Part shown: positions 55,055 to 63,811 of the stretch, in pieces
How positions within the stretch are numbered: the stretch's first letter is position 1
Layout of the letters: every line of letters starts with the position of its first letter
Origin: Curtobacterium sp. ER1/6
GTDB taxonomy: Bacteria > Actinomycetota > Actinomycetes > Actinomycetales > Microbacteriaceae
Direction of reading: 5' to 3'
DNA: 64,000 bases
NCBI RefSeq assembly: GCF_001742745.1
Contig: NZ_MJAK01000010.1
Coordinates: 1 to 64,000, forward strand
Program-made: the position numbers and the translations under genes
Notes under the pieces: model-generated
What the model was told of the DNA's origin: nothing
Databases searched by the model: none
Seen by the model: only the letters and a program-made list of their open reading frames with translations

Positions 55055-55954
55055 ATGGAGCCACACCACCACGACGACACCGCCGCGCAGCAGGTGACCC
55101 GGGCCGAGCGGTCCGCGGTCCCCGAGGACCGGCACCTCGGCGAGGTCGACCTGACCTCGTGGCGGTCGCGGGCCGGTCACGCCACCGCCGAGGCCTGGGC
55201 CGCGCTCGGCCGCCGCTACGGCGCCCTGCCGGTCCTCGTCCTGACGCTCCTGGTCGGGATGGGCATCGCCGTCGTCGCGACCTGGGCGGCCTCCGGCGTG
55301 TACGACGCCGTCCGCGAGGGCGACGACGTCGCCGTGCTCGACCGGCCCGTGCTCGACTGGATGCTCACGCTGCGCTCCCCGTTCGCGGACCAGGTGGTCA
55401 CGTGGTGGACCGACATCGCCGGCACGATCGGGATGCCGATCGTCGCCGTCTGCTTCCTCGTCGGCTTCACCGTGCAGCGGCGCGCGTGGACGCCCCTGGT
55501 GCTGCTCGTCGCGGCGAGCGGTGGCTCGCTCCTCATGACGATCGCGGGCAAGGACCTGATCGGTCGCGCCCGGCCCCCGCTGTCCGACGCGGTGCCGCCG
55601 TACGAGCACTCGCCCTCGTTCCCGTCGGGCCACACGCTCAACTCCACCGTGGTGGTCGGCACGATCGTGTACCTGCTCATCCTGCGGCAGTCGCGCACGG
55701 TGACCCGGGTGTGGACCATCGTCGTCGGCACGCTCTTCGTGCTGTCGATCGGCGTCTCGCGGGTGTTCCTCGGACACCACTGGACGACGGACGTCCTGGC
55801 GGCGTGGGCCCTCGGGCTGGCGTGGCTCGCGCTCGTGGTCACCGCACACCGGCTGTACCTGACGGCGCTGCATCGCGGCGCCGAACCGGTCCGGCAGCGC
55901 ACGCGGCCGTCCACCCGCGGCGCAGCGGACCGGTCGGACGGGACGGTCCGCTGA
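55055..55954 (+). CDS. PAP2-family lipid phosphatase, membrane
   Basis: Phosphatase of 299 residues. The three PAP2 motifs are KDLIGRARP, PSFPSGHTLNS and SRVFLGHHWTTDV, all with the key Arg, His and His-Asp residues. Six membrane helices follow a soluble N-terminal part of about 55 residues. It probably acts on undecaprenyl pyrophosphate or phosphatidic acid-type substrates (inference). The ATG at 55055 was chosen because it has a nearby GGG-rich ribosome site. Confidence 0.88.
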   Translation: MEPHHHDDTAAQQVTRAERSAVPEDRHLGEVDLTSWRSRAGHATAEAWAALGRRYGALPVLVLTLLVGMGIAVVATWAASGVYDAVREGDDVAVLDRPVLDWMLTLRSPFADQVVTWWTDIAGTIGMPIVAVCFLVGFTVQRRAWTPLVLLVAASGGSLLMTIAGKDLIGRARPPLSDAVPPYEHSPSFPSGHTLNSTVVVGTIVYLLILRQSRTVTRVWTIVVGTLFVLSIGVSRVFLGHHWTTDVLAAWALGLAWLALVVTAHRLYLTALHRGAEPVRQRTRPSTRGAADRSDGTVR

Positions 55955-56047
55955 ACGCGGAAGCGCACCCGCACCGACGTCGTCGGGAGGCGGGCAGGCA
56001 CACCGCGGCGGCATGCCCGGTCAGGTCGCCACGGTAGGTTGCCCGGC

Positions 56048-57745
56048 ATGGCAGATCGGGTCTTCGGCGGCAGGTACCGCGTCACCGGCACGCTCGGGCA
56101 CGGGGGCATGGCGTCCGTGTACCGCGCCGTCGACGAGCAGCTCGGCCGCGAGGTCGCCGTCAAGGTCTTCCGCATCGGTGCCGTCGACCACGGGGAGCGT
56201 GCCCGCGCCGAGGCCGAGATCCAGACCCTCGCCGCACTCCGCAGCCCCTCGCTCGTGACCCTGTACGACGCCGCGCTCGACGACGTCGACGGCGACTCGT
56301 ACCTCGTCATGGAGCTCGTCCCCGGCAGCGACCTCGACACCCGGTTGCGCGAGGGACCCCTCGACACGACGACCACGGCCCGGGTCGGTGCGCAGGTCGC
56401 CGAGGGCCTGGCGGCGGTGCACGCGCAGGGCATCGTGCACCGCGACGTCAAGCCGGCGAACGTGCTCCTGGAGAGCGACGGCGAGCACGTCAAGCTCGCG
56501 GACTTCGGCATCGCCCTGCTCCGCGACGCCGCCCGCGTCACCGGGACCGGCACCGTGATCGGCACCGCCGCGTACATCGCCCCCGAGCAGGTGCTCGGGC
56601 GTGAGATCACCGGCCAGGCCGACGTCTACGCCCTCGGCCTCATGCTCCTGCAGAGCCTGACCGGCGAGCGGCCCTTCCCCGGCACCGCCGTCGAGTCGGC
56701 CACCGCGCGGCTCACCCGCGGTCCGGTCATCGACCAGCACCTGCCCACCGCCTGGCGCACGCTCCTGCACGTCATGACGGCGCAGGACCCCGCCGAGCGG
56801 CCGACCGCGGCCGAGGCGGCACGGCGCCTGCGGGCCCTGGAGCGCGACGGGAGCGCGCCGGCCACGCAGCTGCTGCCCGGTGCGCCCGGAGCCCTCACCC
56901 CCGCCGCGGCGGGTGCGGCGGCGGTCGGCGGTGCCGCACTCGGCGCCGGTGGTGCAGCCGCCGCGGCCGCCGCATCCGCCGACGAGGCGACCCGGGCGAT
57001 GCCCACCGCGGCCGCGGCGGGCGGTCCGGACGACGCCACGCGGGCGTACGACCGGACGGCACCCACTCCTCGTTCCTCCGGGCAGGACGACGTCGCGACG
57101 ACGGTGCTCGGCACCCAGCGCGGCGCGGCCGCCGGTGGTGCCGCCGCCGGCGGTGCGGCTGCGGGCGGGGGCGCAGCGGCAGCGGGCGGTACGGGCGGAC
57201 CGGGCCGGACCGCGGCCACCGCCGACGACGGGTCGAAGCGGCGCCGTGGGCCGATCATCGCCGCGGTCGTCGTCGTGCTCCTCGTGCTCGCCGGGATCGG
57301 CGTCGCGCTGGCCGCCCTGGACCGCGGGGACGACACCACCCCCGCTCCGACCGAGTCCGGGCAGTCCTCGACCCCGTCCGACGAGTCGAGCGAGCCGGAG
57401 CAGCAGCCGAGTCAGCCGGAGCAGCAGCCCAGCGAGCCCGAGCAGCAGCCCAGCCAGCCGTCGCAGGGGCCCAGCGAGCCGGAGCAGGAGCCGAGCGAGC
57501 CCGAGCAGCAGCCCAGCCAGCCCGTGGACGACCCGACGGTCGGCCCGCAGCCGGGCGGTCCGGCGTCGAACCCCGTGCAGGGACCGCAGGGCGGGACCGG
57601 GAACAACGGCAACGGCAACGGGCCGGGGAGCAACAGCGGCAAGGGCAAGGACGAGGGCGACGGCACCGGGGCGGCGGACACGACCGTCGACACCACCGTG
57701 GGGTCGCTGACGGAGGGCCCGGGCACGGGACACGGCAAGGGCTGA
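56048..57745 (+). CDS. Transmembrane Ser/Thr protein kinase (PknB-like)
   Basis: Kinase of 565 residues. Gly-rich loop GTLGHGGMASVY, Lys39 in AVKVF, catalytic HRDVKPANV, DFG in ADFGIALL and APEQVLG give a full Hanks kinase (about 1-270). An Ala/Gly/Thr-rich linker leads to one membrane helix (about 398-420). The outside part (about 425-565) is low complexity, built from repeated SEPEQQPSQP, with no PASTA domain. TAGGTT is 7 nt before the ATG. The external repeat could bind the wall, but no ligand domain is seen. Confidence 0.9.
   Translation: MADRVFGGRYRVTGTLGHGGMASVYRAVDEQLGREVAVKVFRIGAVDHGERARAEAEIQTLAALRSPSLVTLYDAALDDVDGDSYLVMELVPGSDLDTRLREGPLDTTTTARVGAQVAEGLAAVHAQGIVHRDVKPANVLLESDGEHVKLADFGIALLRDAARVTGTGTVIGTAAYIAPEQVLGREITGQADVYALGLMLLQSLTGERPFPGTAVESATARLTRGPVIDQHLPTAWRTLLHVMTAQDPAERPTAAEAARRLRALERDGSAPATQLLPGAPGALTPAAAGAAAVGGAALGAGGAAAAAAASADEATRAMPTAAAAGGPDDATRAYDRTAPTPRSSGQDDVATTVLGTQRGAAAGGAAAGGAAAGGGAAAAGGTGGPGRTAATADDGSKRRRGPIIAAVVVVLLVLAGIGVALAALDRGDDTTPAPTESGQSSTPSDESSEPEQQPSQPEQQPSEPEQQPSQPSQGPSEPEQEPSEPEQQPSQPVDDPTVGPQPGGPASNPVQGPQGGTGNNGNGNGPGSNSGKGKDEGDGTGAADTTVDTTVGSLTEGPGTGHGKG
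57390..57521 (+). repeat. Imperfect 12- to 15-bp repeat array in kinase extracellular part
   Basis: Repeated GAGCAGCAGCCCAGC-type units encoding PSEPEQQPSQ. Degenerate but in frame throughout. Confidence 0.85.
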
Positions 57746-57796
57746 CGCGGGTCCGTCGGTCTCCCGTCGACACGGTGGACCAAATAGGGTTGCCGG

Positions 57797-60700
57797 GTGC
57801 GTGAACTGCGACGGAGCGGTGGTCCGACGACGGCGGTGGCGGCCCGGAACGGCGTCGGCTGGACCTCGGCCGAGGGCTGGCTGGTCGAACGACCCGACGG
57901 TGCGGACGAGGTCGTGGCCGTCGTCCCGGAGCTCGCCGGACGGACCGTCGCACTGGGCGACGAGCTGTCGTGGGTCTGGTTCCCCGAGCGCACCCTGCCC
58001 GAGGGGCACGACGAACCGGACGAGGCCGACCTCGCACACTTCTGGGACGCGACCGCCTTCGTGGTCGACGTCGTGTTCACGGACGGCTCCCGCGTCGGCG
58101 ACACCGCGACGGACCAGTACGGCACCGCCCTGACGCCCGACGCGCAGGCCGCGGCACGCACCCAGTGGGTGGACCAGTGGAACCGTCGTGCGGTCGACCT
58201 CACGCCGTTCGCGGGACGGGTCGTCGACCGCCTGGAGGCGCGGCTCGGCTCCGCCGCGCCGCCCGCGTCCGACGACGACGCGCGGCCCGCCCTGCGCGGC
58301 TGGCTCGACGACGTCCGGATCGCTCCGGCCCGACCGGTTCCCGACACCCCGCTCGGGCACGTCCGCACCACCCGCGGCACGCAGGCCTCGTCCCGGTTCT
58401 CCCGCGGCAACACCGCACCGCTCGTCGGGCTGCCGCACGGCGGGGTGTTCGGCCTGCCGATGACGGACGCGTCGAGCAACCGGTGGCCGTACGCGCACCA
58501 CGAGCACAGCGTCGTCACCGAGGACGGCCGCGTGCGTCCCGCGCTGCAGGCCTTCGCCACGAGTCACATCCCGTCGCCCTGGATGGGGGACCGCGGGGTC
58601 TTCCAGGTGATGCCCTCGCCGCTCGACGTCCCGGTCACCGACCGGGCCGCCCGGGCGCTCGGCTTCGACCACGATGACGAAGAGGACGGCCCGCACCGGT
58701 ACCGGGTCGCCCTCGACCAGGGCGTCACGGCGACGATGACGGCGCACGACTTCGCGCTCGGCTTCCGGTTCACCGGTACGCGGTCCGTCGTGCTCGACCA
58801 CCACGGCCGTGTCGCCGACGTCACCGTGTCGCTCGAGGACGGCACCGCGGTCGTCGAGTGCGTGCTCGACGACCGCCCGGGCACCCCGCCGCACCACCTG
58901 CACGTGCGCGTCGACGGTGCGACCGCCGACCACACCACGGTGGACGGCGACGTGCTCGGCGGCTGGATCAGCACCGCGGACGCCGCCGACGTGGTCGTCG
59001 GGATCTCGACCGTCTCCGTCCAGGACGCCCGGGCGAACGCGGCGGCCGCCGGATCCGTCGACGCGATGCTCGTGCACGCCGAGCAGGAGTGGACGGCGGC
59101 GCTCGCCACGCTCACCGTCGAGGGGGCGACCCCCGACCAGCTCACGAGCCTGTACTCCGGGCTGTACCGGCTCTTCCTGTACCCGAACCACGCCGGCGAG
59201 ACCGCCCGCGACGGCGTCCCGCGGCACCGCTCCCCGTACGGGTCGGTGCTCGTCGACCCGATCCGCGACGAGCCCGGGCCCGAGGTCGTCGAGGGACCGT
59301 TCACGACGACGAACGGGTTCTGGGACACCTACCGGACCGCCTGGCCGCTGCTCGCGCTCCTCACCCCGGACACGGCGGGCGCCCTCGCGCAGGGGTTCGT
59401 CGAGCACTTCCACGACGGCGGGTGGACGCCCCGGTGGAGCGCCCCCGGTGCCGAGGACGTGATGACCGGCACCACGAGCGACACGGTCTTCGCGGACCTC
59501 GCGGTGAAGGGCGTGCCGGGCTTCGACCTGGCGGAGGCGTACCGGAGCGCGGTGCGGAACGCGACCGTCCCCCCGCGGGACGAGCGTGTCGGACGGAAGG
59601 GGAGCCTCCCGGCCGCCTTCCGCGGCCACGTCGACACCGCGACCTCCGAGGGGATGAGCTGGACCCTCGACGCGGCGATCAACGACTGGGGGATCGCGGT
59701 GATGGCGGGCCTGCTCGCCTCGCGCGCCACCACGCCGGAGGACCTCAGCCGGTACGAGGCCGAGGCGGAGTGGTTCGCCCGCCGCTCCCTGCAGTACCGG
59801 AACGTCTTCGACCGTGAGCGCGGCTTCTTCATCGGACGCGAGCCGGACGGGTCCTGGAGGGGCGGCGCCGCGTTCGACCCGCGCGACTGGGGCGACGACT
59901 ACACCGAGACGAACGCGTGGGGGACCGCGTTCACGGCCCCGCACGACGGTGCCGGCATCGTCGACCTGCACGGCGGCCCGGCCCGCTTCGACGCCGCACT
60001 CGAGGCCTTCTTCGCGACGCCCGAGACCGGCGCGACCGACCGGTCCGGCTCGTACGGCTTCGCCATCCACGAGATGACCGAGGCGCGGGACGTCCGGATG
60101 GGCATGCTCGGGCTGTCGAACCAGCCCGCGCACCACATCCCGTTCTTCCCGATGTCCACGGGACGGCACGACGACGCGCACCGGATCGTCCGGGAGTGCC
60201 TCGAACGGCTGTTCGTCGGCTCCGACCTCGGGCAGGGGTACCCGGGCGACGAGGACAACGGCGAGATGAGCGCCTGGTACGTCTTCGCGACGATCGGGCT
60301 GTACCCGCTGGCGCCGTCGACCGGCACGTACGTGCTCGTGCCGCCGTCGGTCCGGCGGACGGTGCTGCAGCAGCCTGGGCCCACGCCGCCGGTACCTGGC
60401 CGACGCGCCAGCGGCGGACAGGCCGAGCCGGTGGGGGGAGGGCCGCCCACCGTCATCGAGGTCGCCGACGGTTCCACGGGTGCGTACGTCGCGTCGGTGA
60501 CGGTCGACGGCTCGCCCTGGACGTCGGTGAGCATCCCGCACGAGGTCGTCGTCGCCGCGTCCCGCATCGTGTTCACGCTGTCCGAGGAACCGACCGGGTG
60601 GGCGTCCGACACCCGGCCGGTCTCCGCGTCCGAGGTGCACGGGTACCGGGACGTCCCCGTCGACCTGCTCCCCGTGGGCGCCTCGCCCCTGACCGACGAC

Positions 60701-60985
60701 ACCGGCAGGACGGTGCGCGTCCTGTCGCCCGGCGAGACCCTGACGGTGTCGACGCCGGGCGCCGACGCGTCGCTCGTGACGGTCACGGTCGCCGAGCCGG
60801 GGACCTACTCGTGGCGGACGACGCTCGGGGACCGGGAGTCGGTCGTGCAGGAAGCCGTCTTCGAGCACGCGGGGCAGACCCGGGTGTTCCGGTCCGTGGC
60901 GCGGGGGGACGTGTTCTCGTTCACCGCGGAGTCGTCGATCCCGCTCACGCAGCTCGAGCTGATCGCGGCGGACGGACAGCGTTGA
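57797..60985 (+). CDS. GH92-family alpha-mannosidase
   Basis: Glycoside hydrolase family 92 enzyme of 1062 residues, which cleaves alpha-mannosides with inversion using calcium. The family core is seen in TTNGFWDTYRTAWPLLALL, the likely catalytic acid Glu704 in DYTETNAWGTAF, and the base region Asp818-Glu-Asp820 in YPGDEDNGEMSAWYVF. The usually conserved NEPxHH loop is NQPAHH (Gln776). No signal peptide is seen at the GTG start (MRELRRSGGPTTAV), so the enzyme may be cytoplasmic or exported atypically. TAGGGT is 6 nt before the GTG. Confidence 0.87.
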   Translation: MRELRRSGGPTTAVAARNGVGWTSAEGWLVERPDGADEVVAVVPELAGRTVALGDELSWVWFPERTLPEGHDEPDEADLAHFWDATAFVVDVVFTDGSRVGDTATDQYGTALTPDAQAAARTQWVDQWNRRAVDLTPFAGRVVDRLEARLGSAAPPASDDDARPALRGWLDDVRIAPARPVPDTPLGHVRTTRGTQASSRFSRGNTAPLVGLPHGGVFGLPMTDASSNRWPYAHHEHSVVTEDGRVRPALQAFATSHIPSPWMGDRGVFQVMPSPLDVPVTDRAARALGFDHDDEEDGPHRYRVALDQGVTATMTAHDFALGFRFTGTRSVVLDHHGRVADVTVSLEDGTAVVECVLDDRPGTPPHHLHVRVDGATADHTTVDGDVLGGWISTADAADVVVGISTVSVQDARANAAAAGSVDAMLVHAEQEWTAALATLTVEGATPDQLTSLYSGLYRLFLYPNHAGETARDGVPRHRSPYGSVLVDPIRDEPGPEVVEGPFTTTNGFWDTYRTAWPLLALLTPDTAGALAQGFVEHFHDGGWTPRWSAPGAEDVMTGTTSDTVFADLAVKGVPGFDLAEAYRSAVRNATVPPRDERVGRKGSLPAAFRGHVDTATSEGMSWTLDAAINDWGIAVMAGLLASRATTPEDLSRYEAEAEWFARRSLQYRNVFDRERGFFIGREPDGSWRGGAAFDPRDWGDDYTETNAWGTAFTAPHDGAGIVDLHGGPARFDAALEAFFATPETGATDRSGSYGFAIHEMTEARDVRMGMLGLSNQPAHHIPFFPMSTGRHDDAHRIVRECLERLFVGSDLGQGYPGDEDNGEMSAWYVFATIGLYPLAPSTGTYVLVPPSVRRTVLQQPGPTPPVPGRRASGGQAEPVGGGPPTVIEVADGSTGAYVASVTVDGSPWTSVSIPHEVVVAASRIVFTLSEEPTGWASDTRPVSASEVHGYRDVPVDLLPVGASPLTDDTGRTVRVLSPGETLTVSTPGADASLVTVTVAEPGTYSWRTTLGDRESVVQEAVFEHAGQTRVFRSVARGDVFSFTAESSIPLTQLELIAADGQR

Positions 60986-61019
60986 CCCCGCGTTCACCCG
61001 CCGGGAGCATGCTCCGGTC

Positions 61020-61268
61020 ATGTCGATGAGCACACCGTTCGATCCGCAGCAGCCCGGCGCCGACCTCCCCGTGGACGGGACGGTGCCGGACCGGGACGAG
61101 ACCGAGACAGAGGTCGAGGTCGAGGAGGACCGCGGCGCCGACGTCGGGCCCGACTCCGCCGACCCGAGCACCTCGCCGGTCTCCCACGAGGACGAGGACG
61201 AGGCCGGCGGCGGTCCGGTGTTCCGTCGGCCCGAGGCCGGCGACCGGCTGCACCCCGAGGACCTCTGA
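61020..61268 (+). CDS. Small acidic hypothetical protein
   Basis: Protein of 82 residues, rich in Asp and Glu (DRDETETEVEVEEDRG) and probably disordered. CATGCT lies 6 nt before the ATG, matching the promoter of the next small gene. Confidence 0.5.
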   Translation: MSMSTPFDPQQPGADLPVDGTVPDRDETETEVEVEEDRGADVGPDSADPSTSPVSHEDEDEAGGGPVFRRPEAGDRLHPEDL

Positions 61269-61322
61269 CACCTGGGGCGCACTGCCACCTCGCTGCCAGC
61301 CGCGGGAGGCATGCTCGTCCGC

Positions 61323-61526
61323 ATGTCGTTCGCGAACTCGTGGGACCCGTCGAAGGGTCGTGCCATCCCAGAGGACCAGGTCAGCCAGGACGGGCTCGAG
61401 CTCGACGAGGAGACCGCCGCCGAGCTCGGCATCTCGTTCGACGTCGTCGGTGGCGCCTCCGCTGACCCGGCGCGCGTCTCACCGGTCGACGTGCAGGTGC
61501 CCAGCGCGCCCACGCACGAGGACTGA
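61323..61526 (+). CDS. Small acidic hypothetical protein
   Basis: Protein of 67 residues starting MSFANSWDPSKGRAIPEDQVSQDGLELDEETAAELGISFDVVGG; family not recognised. CATGCT lies 7 nt before the chosen ATG. An ATG at 61311 overlaps that hexamer and is not used in this model. Confidence 0.55.
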   Translation: MSFANSWDPSKGRAIPEDQVSQDGLELDEETAAELGISFDVVGGASADPARVSPVDVQVPSAPTHED

Positions 61527-61533
61527 GCGGCGG

Positions 61534-62703
61534 TCAGCGGACCTCGACCCGCTCCTTCGTCGCGGCGGTCGCGCGGCGCCTCGGTCCGACCACCGCGTGG
61601 TTGCCGGGAGGGGCGAAGCGCAGGCGCAGCGGGTTCTCGACGAACCGGTAGGACAGCCACGACACGAGGACGAGTCCGGCCAGCCAGACGACCAGGAACT
61701 TCGACTCGCCGGGGTAGTGCCCCGCGACCTTGACGAAGACGAAGACGCCGAGCAGGTTCCAGAGGTACAGGCCGTAGGACAGCTTGCCGAGGAAGACCAT
61801 CGGGCGCAGCGCCAGGAACCGGGCGAGGAAGCCGTGGCGCTCGAGGGCGATCCAGGCGACGACCGCTGCGGCCGCGAGGGCGGTCTGCCCGAAGCCGCCC
61901 GAGTCGACCAGGGTGACGCCGTGGATGCCCGCCGGTGCGACCGCGATCCACCCCAGCAGCACGACACCGATCGGTCCGGCGACGACGACCACGCGTTCGA
62001 GCCACCGCGACCCCGACCAGCGCTCGAGCACGATGGCCAGGATGCACCCGAGCACGAGCGAGTCCGTGTGCGAGAGCGGGCCGTACATGAGCGCCTCGTG
62101 CGTCGGTGCCGACTGCCCCTGGAACCAGCGGAACACCCAGAACGCGACGTAGACGACGCCCAGGAACCAGAGTGTCACCGTCGACGAGCGGAACTTCAGC
62201 AGCAGGACGAGCAGGACCGGCCAGACGAGGTAGAACTGCTCCTCGAGCGCGAGTGACCACGTGTACTGGAAGTACGGCCCGACCTGGCCGTTGCCGACGA
62301 AGTACTGGATGAGGTTCATCGTGTACGTCAGCGCACCGAGCGGGCCCGCCCACCAGGTGCTGATCGGCTCGCGGACCAGCAGGAGCCAGACGGTCGTCAC
62401 GAGCACCACGAGCACGAGCGCGGGAGCCAGGCGGGCGAAGCGGCGGACGTAGAAGCGACCGAGGGCGATGCGCCCGCGCTCGGCGTGCTCCTGGGTGAGC
62501 AGGCTCGTGATGAGGTACCCGCTGATCACGAAGAACACCGTGACGCCGTGGTAGCCCGCCAGGCGACCGTTGAAGTGTGCGTGCCCGGCGATCACACCGA
62601 ACACGGAGATCGCCCGGAGGCCGTCGAGGGCGGGGTTGTAGCCGAACCGCACCCGGAGGGCGGGCTCGGCGACGATGTCGGCGTCGGAGGGTGCTGGCGT
62701 CAC
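61534..62703 (-). CDS. Membrane acyltransferase (OafA/YrhL acyltransferase-3 family)
   Basis: Protein of 389 residues with about ten membrane helices. The family N-terminal motif YNPALDGLRAISVFGVIAGHAHF and the RFYVRRFARLAPAL motif are clear. It probably O-acylates a cell-surface glycan or teichoic-acid-like polymer; the SGNH domain fused to some relatives is absent. TAGGGT is 6 nt before the GTG. Confidence 0.88.
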   Translation of the reverse strand: MTPAPSDADIVAEPALRVRFGYNPALDGLRAISVFGVIAGHAHFNGRLAGYHGVTVFFVISGYLITSLLTQEHAERGRIALGRFYVRRFARLAPALVLVVLVTTVWLLLVREPISTWWAGPLGALTYTMNLIQYFVGNGQVGPYFQYTWSLALEEQFYLVWPVLLVLLLKFRSSTVTLWFLGVVYVAFWVFRWFQGQSAPTHEALMYGPLSHTDSLVLGCILAIVLERWSGSRWLERVVVVAGPIGVVLLGWIAVAPAGIHGVTLVDSGGFGQTALAAAAVVAWIALERHGFLARFLALRPMVFLGKLSYGLYLWNLLGVFVFVKVAGHYPGESKFLVVWLAGLVLVSWLSYRFVENPLRLRFAPPGNHAVVGPRRRATAATKERVEVR

Positions 62704-62800
62704 GAGAGGACCCTAATCGAACCACCCGCCGCGGCGCAGCCCGTCGGGGGCGCACCCGCTCGGGCACGCCCCCGGCAGTCGTCGCCCCGATGGCCCGGGG

Positions 62801-63739
62801 TCAGGGGACCAGGTGGCCCGCCGCCGAGAAGATCCGGTACCACTCCTCGCGCGAGAGCACGACGTCCGACCCGACGGCCGAGTCCCGGACGCGCTGCGGG
62901 TTCGTCGTGCCGAGCACCACCTGGAAGTGCGCCGGGTGCCGGGTGATCCACGCCACTGCGATGCCGGTCGGGGTGACCCCGTGTGCCGCGGCGACCTCCT
63001 CGAGGACGTCGTTCAGCTCGGCGTACTGCTCGCGGTCGCCGAGGAAGACGCCGTCGAAGAAGCCCTTCTGGAACGGCGACCAGGCCTGCAGGGTGATGCC
63101 GTTCATCCGGGCGTGGTTGAGGATGTCGTTGTCGCGGTCGACCGACTGGTCGAGGGCGCCCATGTTCGCCACGACGCCCTGCGCGATGACGTTCGCGTGC
63201 GTGATGCTCAGCTGCACCTGGTTGAACGCGAGGGGCTGCCGGACGTGCTGCTTGAGCAGCTCGACCTGGCCGGGCGTGTGGTTCGAGACGCCGAAGTGGT
63301 GCACCTTGCCGGCGGCGTGGAGCTCGTCGAAGGCCTTCGCGACCTCCTCCGGCTCGACCAGGGCGTCGGGGCGGTGCAGGAGCAGGACGTCGACGTAGTC
63401 GGTGCGCAGCGCCTCGAGCGACTCGTGCACGGACTCGATGATGTGCTCGTACGAGAAGTCGAAGTACGCGCCGTTCGGCGTCGGCCGGATGCCGACCTTG
63501 GTCTGCAGCTGGATGTCGGCCCGCTCGGACGACGACAGGGTGACGGCCTCGCCGAAGCGCTGCTCGCACCCGTGCCAGACGCCGTAGACGGCGGCGTGGT
63601 CGAACATGGTGACGCCCGCGTCGCGTGACGCCGAGTACAGCGCGCGGATGTCCTCGTCGCTCATGTCGTTGATCCGCATGAGGCCGACGACGACGTCGGA
63701 CGCGGTGAGGTCGGTCTGTGGCAACTCCAGTGTCTTCAC
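62801..63739 (-). CDS. Aldo-keto reductase
   Basis: Reductase of 312 residues: VTMFDHAAVYGVW (Asp/Tyr), IQLQTKVGI (Lys), VDVLLLHRPD (His). The C-terminal FQVVLGTTNPQRVRDSAV holds the cofactor loop. Resembles YdhF-type AKRs. The start is the GTG at 63739 (MKTLELPQTDL). Confidence 0.88.
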   Translation of the reverse strand: MKTLELPQTDLTASDVVVGLMRINDMSDEDIRALYSASRDAGVTMFDHAAVYGVWHGCEQRFGEAVTLSSSERADIQLQTKVGIRPTPNGAYFDFSYEHIIESVHESLEALRTDYVDVLLLHRPDALVEPEEVAKAFDELHAAGKVHHFGVSNHTPGQVELLKQHVRQPLAFNQVQLSITHANVIAQGVVANMGALDQSVDRDNDILNHARMNGITLQAWSPFQKGFFDGVFLGDREQYAELNDVLEEVAAAHGVTPTGIAVAWITRHPAHFQVVLGTTNPQRVRDSAVGSDVVLSREEWYRIFSAAGHLVP

Positions 63740-63811
63740 CCGACCGATCCTGCCAGCGGCAGGTCCCGTCAACCAGGCCCTGCCGGTGCCCGTCGCCCGT
63801 ACGCTGGGTCG

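Noticed and set aside
57797-60985. GH92 enzyme with its catalytic acid replaced by Gln, as in mannose-phosphate uncapping enzymes
   Set aside because: The Gln at 776 lies in the NEPxHH loop, about 42 residues before the base Asp. The acid position, 114 to 116 residues before it (TETNAW, Glu704), still has Glu, so the mannose-phosphate specificity is not supported.
56021-62767. A 2248-codon minus-strand open frame opposite the kinase, GH92 and acyltransferase
   Set aside because: Its length comes from very high GC content (few stop codons). It is antisense to three well-identified genes on the plus strand and has no domain-like sequence; its last part overlaps the real acyltransferase in a different frame.
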